This document shows, one piece after another, positions 56,656 to 64,000 of a stretch of DNA of 64,000 nucleotides. The stretch covers positions 2,170,001 through 2,234,000 of the forward strand of contig JAZHRO010000062.1 of the NCBI GenBank assembly GCA_037157565.1. The letters are read 5' to 3'. The notes beneath the pieces were generated by a model that saw only the letters and a program-made list of their open reading frames with translations, had not been told where the DNA came from and did no database searches. The translations under genes were made by a program, and so were the position numbers. Positions within the stretch are counted from its first letter, which is position 1. Each line of letters starts with the position of its first letter. The stretch comes from Thalassia testudinum. Taxonomy: Eukaryota; Streptophyta; Magnoliopsida; Alismatales; Hydrocharitaceae.

Positions 56656-57837
56656 GGCAGCAAATCTAAATTACTTTTTTACTCTAGATCATGCATTTAG
56701 TTTGCATTTACGTTCTTGCACCTTAGGTCATTAATTAGCTTGTTTTTGTTTGTTTCCAGGTATATCTTCGTGGAGATCCGTGGTGGACGCAGGTGGACTT
56801 TGAAGGGCACAACTATAGGATCATGGAGACTTTGCATCTCAGCATCGCATTTAGGATTAGTTTATATTAGTTTACGAATTCTTTTCACTTTTTTGGTGAG
56901 GGAGAGTTTTATTTCTCTAGTTTCATATATGGCCACTTGGTTTGCACTCTCTTTCCCTCTCTCTCCTCTTTTTTGGTTGGTGGACCATTGAGTTCACCAT
57001 TTGTTTGTCGTGGCTTCTCGCTCCATCTTTTTCATACTCTCTCATCCTCCATCCTTCTCACCTCCTTTCGATTTTGATTGCCGCAATTTTGTTGAGTTTC
57101 AATTTTTCAATTCCTACACATTTTCATCATAGTTTTCTAATTGTTTGGGCCTATTACTTAGGATTGTTTCTAGTTGGAGCCTAATATGAGTAATTACAAG
57201 AGCATTCGTGCAATGGACCAAGTACATATTATTTACATGAATCCTCTTTAATTGCTCGTGTTTGGTTTTTTGTCACAAGAAAGGCCCTTCCAGCATAGTA
57301 ATATTTTATCAACCATTAACATCTACGCATACACATTTTATTCTATGGTTTTAACACTTTAATCTTTGTCTACACATGCACACGCATAAGGCTAGAGTCC
57401 CTACATTAGGTCCCTCCTAACGCACTTTGTAGGTCGTGTAGGAATATCATAACCATTTCTTAATTGCTTGCTCACAATCATAAAAAAAAATCTAAAATCT
57501 AAAAAAAAGAAAGAAAAACCTGATCACTTTACTATTGTTTTTCTTTGCTTGATGGTCGTGCTTATTCTTATTCCTGTCAAGATCGACGAAACCCTTAGTT
57601 TGAATACTACCCATCGATTAGGACCTATGTGAATGACTCATCATCTTAACCTTATGGATTGCTCACTTCATACAATTTGAATTTTACAAATCCATTGAAT
57701 ACAATAACTTTCTTGGAAATCATTCAAATCCTAAAGGACCTTTTCAATATACAAGCTCATCTCTTGTGTTCTCTAAAACTTCAACTTTGATTTAAGGCTA
57801 GGATATCAAATGTTGGCACTCAATCCCCATATCCCTT
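56656..57837 (+). other. E10 leader
   Basis: An acceptor-like TTTGTTTCCAG ends at 56759, 103 nt after a GC donor-like site at 56657. The rest has T-rich stretches and a run of A near 57483-57510. No gene recognised. Confidence 0.4.
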
Positions 57838-59660
57838 ATGAATCATCAATGTTGGGCTAGTAGCCCTACCTTTTACTCAAACCCATACGACTCATCCAAC
57901 CATAGGTTTAATCAGATTTCATCTTTCTATAACCATACTTGGTCAAGTCAAATTGATTATTTCCCTGAGCCATATATAATTCAAGCCATCTTGAGCAGAT
58001 CGCATCATGACACTCTCTACAAGTAACCCCAATGGAGATTGGCTTGAGTAAATGGATGGTCCATACCCTAACTTTCAACCACATTATGCAAGTAGAGTTA
58101 CATTTTTCTAAGTCCACATCTCAGCCTATATATCCAAAGCACCATATGAATGTGAACTCAACGCTACCAAATCTTCCTCTCTACTTGACCATAAACAATA
58201 ATTATTTGATTTCTCATTCTCTCCTACACATGGCCAATTTACTTTTAAGATTTCTACTAAACCTTCGTTTGAACTTTGCTAGAGCAAAACCAACGGAAGA
58301 TTGGTGCCTTTAGAAGAACTATACCTAGAAAATGATACTATCATAATTACTCTTGGTCCCGAGGGTCCAGTCATTAACCATCTACCTCCAAAGCTAAACT
58401 CCAATCTAGAATTCATTTCTTGTGGAGCTAATTAATATGAATTATTTTGTTTTGGAAGGACTTGTTTTAATGATCATGATGGTGAACCACAAGAACTACC
58501 CACTAACCTTGAGATTCTCCAAGTTAAGTCTATAACTAAAACTAATGTAGGTCATGATTTATGAAAATTAATTAGGACTAAAACTGATGATACAATCGCA
58601 AATCATAATTTCAAAGGGAAGATTGGAAATCAAAGGATCATTTTGAATTTTAAAGAAATTAATCTTGAATACCTCCTTTCGATAGAGCCTAAATTTGAAA
58701 AGTTCCTCATTAACTCTCATGACCTAAATTGTAACACAAATTCAAAACAAGATTGTAAAGTAGAGAAGAAGGAAGAATGGGGCCCCTTTACCTAGGGATT
58801 ATGATCCTGTCGAAGAAGAGCAAGGTGAAGAACATGTCTCATTGAAGGCTTTCAAAAGTGACCAAAAGAAAGAACTTTGGATTGAAATGAAACCTAAATA
58901 TGAGACATTTCAATTTGAGGATAATACAAATGATAATTCCTAGTACAAAAAAATTGTTTGAATTGAATGAAACTCCTTTCTTAATACAAAAAATGAATGA
59001 ATTGCACTTTGAACTCGATGACGATTGTAGATAGCCTCATCTTTACATCAACTCTTGAGGAACTAGAATTTGAATCGTTTATACCTGAACTCAAACATGA
59101 ATTTGATGTAATTAGGTGTAGATCAATTTCTCATTACCTAAAGGACTTGGATTTCATGGAAAGGGTTGAGGAAATCAGAGGCATATTATGCGAGGAATTG
59201 AAGAGTATGGAGGATGTTACCACGATGATGATTACTTTTGCTAATTATGGTGGGCATGATGATGAAAGTTTGAGAATAGATGAATTGTTGGATCTAATGG
59301 ATCCTATGCACTTCAAATCGCCTACATTTTATGAGAACCCTTATTATACATTAAAATTTGATTACAATATAACATTCATGGAATGTGAGTTTTCACAATC
59401 ACGAGATCATCTTGAGCTCTAATGTTGTTGGATGCAAGTACCGTACATCTTGCATTTATCAAGTGCCAAACATTTTAGACTTAGGTTACATGTAACTAAA
59501 CCTAGAATCACTCCCCATATACTCAAGCTTAAAAGCCAATTGATACATGCATTCAAGTTTCATTACTTGATAAGTATCTGACCTTGTATCATCAAATTGT
59601 CCACATTTGTGCACACCTCACTCATATCTGAGCTAAACTATTATCTCTCAATCTTAATCT
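57838..59660 (+). pseudogene. ORF-N-type region of E10
   Basis: Unknown protein, with no gag or protease before it. The N-terminal part is Tyr/Ser/Pro-rich (SPTFYSNPYDSS, SSFYNHTW, DGPYPNFQPHY), like the N-terminus of ORF-N in E2 and E5. Middle blocks: TLGPEGPVINHLPPKLN, a NFKEINLEYLL segment, KYETFQFED. In the 59000-59422 ORF: FTSTLEELEFESFIPELKHEFD, FKSPTFYENPYY and QSRDHLEL. Then YQVPNILDLGYM and a VHICAHL match to the VHICGHL of E2. It therefore links the E9-type and E2/E5-type proteins. Many stops and frameshifts. Confidence 0.6.
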
Positions 59661-59867
59661 TGACTATCTTAGCTAAGTTGATTGAAACATCTTTTTTGGG
59701 GTCTTCATTTAGCTGATGACGTTAAACTCAGTGCTTGTTGGGAAGCAACCCAACATATTTTGTTTTTCACAGTGTGACTCTATCAAGTTAGATTTGTAGA
59801 ATCCTGGAGCTAGTCATTTCTTAATGCACAGAATTAGAGGTTTAGAGGTGATATCTTCCCTTTCTCA
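59661..59867 (+). other. E10 post-ORF signature
   Basis: TTAGCTGATGACGTTAAACTC and GTGCTTGTTGGGAAGC with partner CCCAAC (59710-59754) form the best copy of the signature hairpin. CTTTCTCA at 59860-59867 is the left target duplication of the hAT element. Confidence 0.7.
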
Positions 59868-61000
59868 TAGGGGTGCACATGGGTTAGGTTAGGACTCAAT
59901 CCAACCCATGATTTGTAGGTTGGGATTTTTCGAATCCAACCCAACTCAACCCATTACACTACTCAACCCAACCCAACCCATAAAATTGAGTCAGGTTGAG
60001 TAGGTTATTGACTACTTAAAGCTTATGTTTATCTCCTATATGCTTCCTATATCTTTCATACTTAATAACAAAAAATTTCAAACTCATAAACAAATTGTAT
60101 CTTATAAAAAAGCTAATAAAATAGGTAAAAAAAATGTCAAACAAAAAAAATAGAGATATGATTTAAACTAACGAGAAAAGATAAAGGCATACTTGATAAT
60201 AAAATTTAATAAAAATGAAATCATTGCTCACCACCATCCAAAATGACAAACTTACAAATAAAAACACTTAAAAGAAAAAATGGGGGGGAGTTCGGTGATG
60301 GTGGCTAATGGGGGGACGATTATCAAGAAGAGAGGAGGGGGAAGGCAGTGGTGGTGGCAAGGTAGAGGATCCAGTGGTAGTGGCCCTAGTGGGGGCTTTC
60401 TTGCAAGGGAGAAGAGGATAGGAGAGGGGGTGCTCAAGTGGTGGTGGTGGGATATCTGTGGGAAGAAGAGAGAGGTGAGTCATCCAGCAATGGTGGTGGA
60501 GTCCTTGCGAGGAAGAAGAGAGGAGAGGTGGTCGTTCGATGGTGGTGGCTGGTGGGGGAGGGTCGTCAAGGGAAGAGGAGGGAGGAAGGGGAGTGGTGGT
60601 GTTGAGGGAGAGGGGTCTAGCGAGGAAGAAGAGGAAAGGAAAGGGTGTCGTCTAGATTCAGTGGAGGCAAGAGAAATGAGGGGTTGGTGAGACCGTGACT
60701 TAAGGGTCAAGGGCTACAATTGGGATTTTTGGGAGGTGGGAGAGATGAGGGGCTAATGAAACCATGAGGGCTGCTATTGGAAGTTTGGGAGGAAGAGTAA
60801 GGAGATGTTTACGAGATGAGAGTTCTATTGTACTTTGACTCCCCTTTTATATATATAGGGTTGTATTGAGTTGCAAATTAGGTTGTGTTGGTTAAATATC
60901 AAACCCAACCCTTATAACTCTAAACCTAACCCAACCTAACCTAATAGGGTAAGGTTGGGTTAGGTGGGTTGAGGTTGAATCCAACTCATATACACCCTTA
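59868..61000. mobile_element. Non-autonomous hAT-like DNA transposon
   Basis: 1133 bp flanked by the 8-bp duplication CTTTCTCA (59860-59867 and 61001-61008), the size typical of hAT. The ends are inverted: TAGGGGTGCACATGGG on the left, and TAAGGGTGTATATGAG as the reverse complement of the right. Subterminal AACCCAACC-type repeats lie at both ends. The interior is G-rich (GGTGGTGG words, 60285-60690) with no transposase. It lies between the post-ORF signature and the second polypurine-like motif of E10, so it is younger than E10. Confidence 0.85.
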
Positions 61001-61008
61001 CTTTCTCA

Positions 61009-61838
61009 TACTTATTTAAAAGCATATAATGAGGACATGAGGGGAGGACACTTTTTCGTTGAGTCATTTCTTATCTAGTTTTCAGTAAATTTTTCATGTT
61101 TTATTTGAAAAAGAAAGTTCTGAAATGATTTTTACTATAGTTTTACCAAAGTTTTAGGGTTTTGAGTTAGGTAAAAATGATGCTAATTAGGTTGTCAAGA
61201 TTCTCTAACTATAACAATGTGTGTTTGGGATCTTTCTACCTAGAATCTTTAGGTCATTCTTTCAACTTAACTTGTATATGTATTAAAATATACATCTACT
61301 TTTCAAGTCTTTAAAGGATCTAATTTGCTAAGGTATCAGGCTGACAGAATAGGAAATACATAACTTGTTTTTCTTTCATCATCTAGATTGGATATTTCTG
61401 AAATCTAAGCATCTCATCTCTGCACTTACACACTAACCTGTGGGCAAGTTATTATTAGAAAGATAGGTTTTCAGAACCATGTGAGATTTGAGAGTCTGAC
61501 CTTTAAAATTATACATAATTTAAAATATAATCTTGAGACCCTCGCAAGAATGCTTGTTATGCTACACTAGGTATGCTTCCCAAATGTAGGATATTTTAGA
61601 TGCAACCTTGCACCATGATCCTCGTGTATTTCCACTAAGGAAATGTTCTTGAACCATATTTAGTGGAGTCCCTTATTTCTGAAAGAGAGGAGAGAGAGAG
61701 AAGAAGAAGAAGAAGAAGAAGAAATATTTAGAGAGGTGTATATCCAAATATACACTTTAGGAATTAAATTAGGTGCCTTTACAATGTCATCCCGAGACGT
61801 TGAAGTACCAGGCATGGCCAACAAGGTACTTTTACAAC
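61009..61838 (+). other. E10 tail after the hAT element
   Basis: Resumes E10 with ATAATGAGGACAT to GAGGGGAGGAC (61026-61050), the counterpart of the second polypurine-like motif. An (AGA)n run at about 61697-61722 sits in a purine-rich stretch resembling 31735-31775 of E4. No gene. Confidence 0.55.
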
Positions 61839-61843
61839 ATCAT

Positions 61844-63991
61844 TGATACAAAATATATGTGATTTTATAAAGTAGGTTTTTGAATCGTTGTAACACAAAA
61901 CCAATCGAGTTTTAAATTTGTAAACCTAAATATGATGAGTATCTAGAGTCGTCCAAGGAAGTCAATTTATTTGTCAAATAGATGGTTCTCTCTCTCGCTC
62001 TCTCAAATCGACACTTTTCTTTATCTTTTGATTTTTGTTGTTTTTAGGATTTTTGAAATAACGAGCAATGAGTGCGAAGATATCTACGTGAAAAAACATC
62101 ACACCTAACAGTTAGAATCCAAGTGACAAAATAACCTCTCTCTAAGCTCACCCTAGGTACATGGAGACCTAGGATAATTAGAGAGAGTGTGTGAGTGCAC
62201 TAACCTATAAAAAGGAAGCACAAGAAATTGAAAGCATGAAATTGAAATGCAACAAATCACTTTTATAACTAGTAAAATAAAACACAAGTAATGGAATGCC
62301 TGTTACAAGAAAAAAGTGGAATGTTTATTACAAGAAAAACAAGGTAACACTAGCTAATACAAAAGATAAATAGAGATGAAGAAAGGCCCTCCAAGTAGCA
62401 AGAAACTTTCGCTCCAAGTGCGGCGGCTCCCGCACTATGAAGAAAGCCCTCATGCTCTTAGTATCCTCCTCTATTCTTCCTCCAACGGTGGACGTCCACC
62501 ACCCTTATGCTCCTACCTAGCCATCCTCCTGAAAGTGTGGTTGCTCCTTGGCCGTGGCACAAGGAAGAAGGGAAGAGGAAAAAGGCACTAAGGAGGAGGG
62601 GTTGCCTCCTTAATTTTCTTCTCTTCTTCTTCCTTGGCCGAAAATGGAAATGTATCTAGGTGGGTTTAAGGGTAAATAATGGTAACCAAGGATGGGGTTT
62701 TAGTGGTGGTTAGATGAGGTATTAATAGGACAGGAAGAAGGGGGGTTTGGCATGGATTAAATGGAGGGTTGGGATTAGGTTTTAGTGGTGGTTATTGGAT
62801 CCTAAGGTGGAGGCTTAATGGAACCAACTTAATGGAAGTAAGGGGGGTAGTTAATAGGTGAAAGGGGGCTATCCAAGGTGGTGGTTACCACCCTATTTTT
62901 GGCGCCAAATTTGGAGGGTGTAGGTGGCCTTAGGGGGTAGGTGTAGCGTTGTAATTGAAGGATTTTTGGAGGGAAATATACGATGCCAAAATAGGGTGGT
63001 TAAGGTGATTTTTGGCACCACCTCGGTGGTGTCTTTTGGAGGTGGAGATGGGTTGAAGAGATGCCTTCAAGGTGGCGCCATGTTGGAGTGGGAGTAGGTG
63101 GTGGTAGGTAGCCCATTTGGTGGACTTGGGAGTAGGGTTAAGGAGCAGCTAGCTTAGGTGATGGTTGGAGGGAGCTAGGAAGAGCTAAGCTAAGCTAGCT
63201 TAACTAGTAGAGTAGTGGAGGAGGAAGTAGGAGGATTAGGGTTTGTTGGAGGGGAGCTGAAAAGAAGCTACATCAGAGCTTGCCAACATAGACTGCTATT
63301 GAAGATAGTGAAGTGGAGCTTAATAGCTAGCTTAGCTAGCAAATTCTTTGCTAGCTACCAAGCTCAGCTAACTTGAGCTGGGTTTCTTCCATCCTGAGCT
63401 GAGGTGAGCTAGAGTTGGTCTTCCCGAAGATTGCCCAACTAGCTGAGATAGCTGGCTTAGGTCAAGTGGCTCAACTCAACTAAGTTGAGCTGATCTAAGT
63501 CTTCAGGAGCTGAAGTTGAGCTAACATAAGCTGGTTGAGAGCTTCTTCAACTGACTAGGCTTAGCTAGTTGATGGCAGTAGGGGTTCCAGGAGTTGGGTG
63601 GAGCTGAGAGGAGCTAGAATCAACTAAGTTGAGCTAGCTTAAGCTTCCATTCAGCTAAGGTGAGCTGAATGGAACTGAGCTGAGCTAGCCATAACTAAGT
63701 TGAGCTGGAATTGAGCTGAAGTCAACTGTGATGAACTGGATTCAGCTAAAATTCAACTGAATTTGACCTTCCTCTTCATCTTCTACCTTCCAAAGTGTCA
63801 GGATTTATGAGATCTACCACTCTGCTTATCCCTAACATTTAAATAAACATGTTAAAAAGAAAAAATTATTCAATGCATGCCTAACTTAGGAGAATGCCTA
63901 AATGCAACCTAGAAACCCAATTGCAGAGCTAAAATCCTAAGAGCTACGTCAGTTTTAGGGCATAAGAGTGATAATAAACTAGCATTTATCA
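61844..63991 (-). repeat. Solo LTR, target duplication ATCAT
   Basis: 2148 bp, TGATACAAAATAT to AGCATTTATCA (plus strand), flanked by ATCAT (61839-61843 and 63992-63996). Orientation is inferred from layout: the transcribed-like part with CT-rich and GAAGAAGG sequence lies at 62280-62660, and the U3 lies to the right. The U3 is G/T-rich on the plus strand (62640-63130), then AGCT-dense (63145-63745). No primer site or polypurine tract, and no internal region. Confidence 0.8.
63145..63745. repeat. AGCT-dense segment in solo LTR U3
   Basis: I count about 40 AGCT tetramers in 600 bp, against two or three expected by chance. They occur as GAGCTGAGCT, TAGCTAGCT and TTGAGCTG with irregular spacing, so this is a degenerate array of a self-complementary word, not a clean tandem repeat. 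Confidence 0.85.
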
Positions 63992-64000
63992 ATCATCTTG

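Noticed and set aside
56716..57184. Two hydrophobic frames after the E10 primer site
   Set aside because: T-rich leader sequence; they do not match the other elements' leaders as protein and have no motif.
60280..60690. 136-codon Gly/Trp-rich frame
   Set aside because: Produced by GGTGGTGG repeats inside the hAT-like element; no transposase or known glycine-rich domain.
1..64000. CRISPR arrays, prokaryotic operons or host protein-coding genes
   Set aside because: No spaced direct-repeat array, no ribosome-site-led gene series, and no exon structure with a recognisable host domain; all assignable sequence is transposon-derived.

Overview
This window reads as plant nuclear, repeat-rich intergenic DNA, probably from an angiosperm with a large genome. 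The evidence is nested LTR retrotransposons with tRNA-Asp-type primer sites, Athila-like (Ty3/gypsy) gag and pol sequence, a hAT element with an 8-bp target duplication, and heavy stop-codon decay. I find no intact host gene, rRNA, CRISPR array or bacterial-type operon. The species cannot be named from the sequence.

Layout. 1-1675: an LTR cut by the window edge. 2572-16093: E1, a complete but dead Athila-like element (gag-protease-RT-RNase H-integrase; LTRs 2.2 and 2.5 kb; target duplication CACAC), inserted in an older LTR-like sequence (about 1.9-2.57 kb plus 16.1-17.16 kb). 17160-28592: E3, a minus-strand LTR with a leader stub, split by E2 (19313-28426, target duplication CCTGG), a minus-strand non-autonomous element with a third LTR inside it. 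28593-33874: E4, a degenerate plus-strand element holding a solo LTR (32019-33747, CAAAG). 33875-40525: partial plus-strand elements E6 and E7, then a G-poor U3-like stretch. 40547-48150: E5, a minus-strand non-autonomous element related to E2. 48151-49973: G-poor DNA. 49974-51699: solo LTR (GATAA). About 51.7-56.1 kb: E9, with gag and protease but no polymerase or integrase. About 56.1-61.8 kb: E10, non-autonomous, interrupted by a hAT element (59868-61000, CTTTCTCA). 61844-63991: solo LTR (ATCAT) with an AGCT-dense segment.

How the parts fit together. E1 supplies the full enzyme set (ancestrally; this copy has lost catalytic residues). E2, E5, E9, E10 and probably E4 carry an unrecognised ORF ('ORF-N') in the place of pol. 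They share with E1 a tRNA-Asp-type primer site, a post-ORF signature, a second polypurine-like motif and, where it can be checked, a hairpin next to the 3' polypurine tract. This points to a community of non-autonomous elements mobilised in trans by Athila-like partners. The most interesting signals are ORF-N itself, tRNA-like modules inside the U3 of many LTRs, a possible mini-intron placed right after the primer site in seven elements, and an LTR stem with compensatory base changes. All positions and alignments were made by eye; no searches were run.
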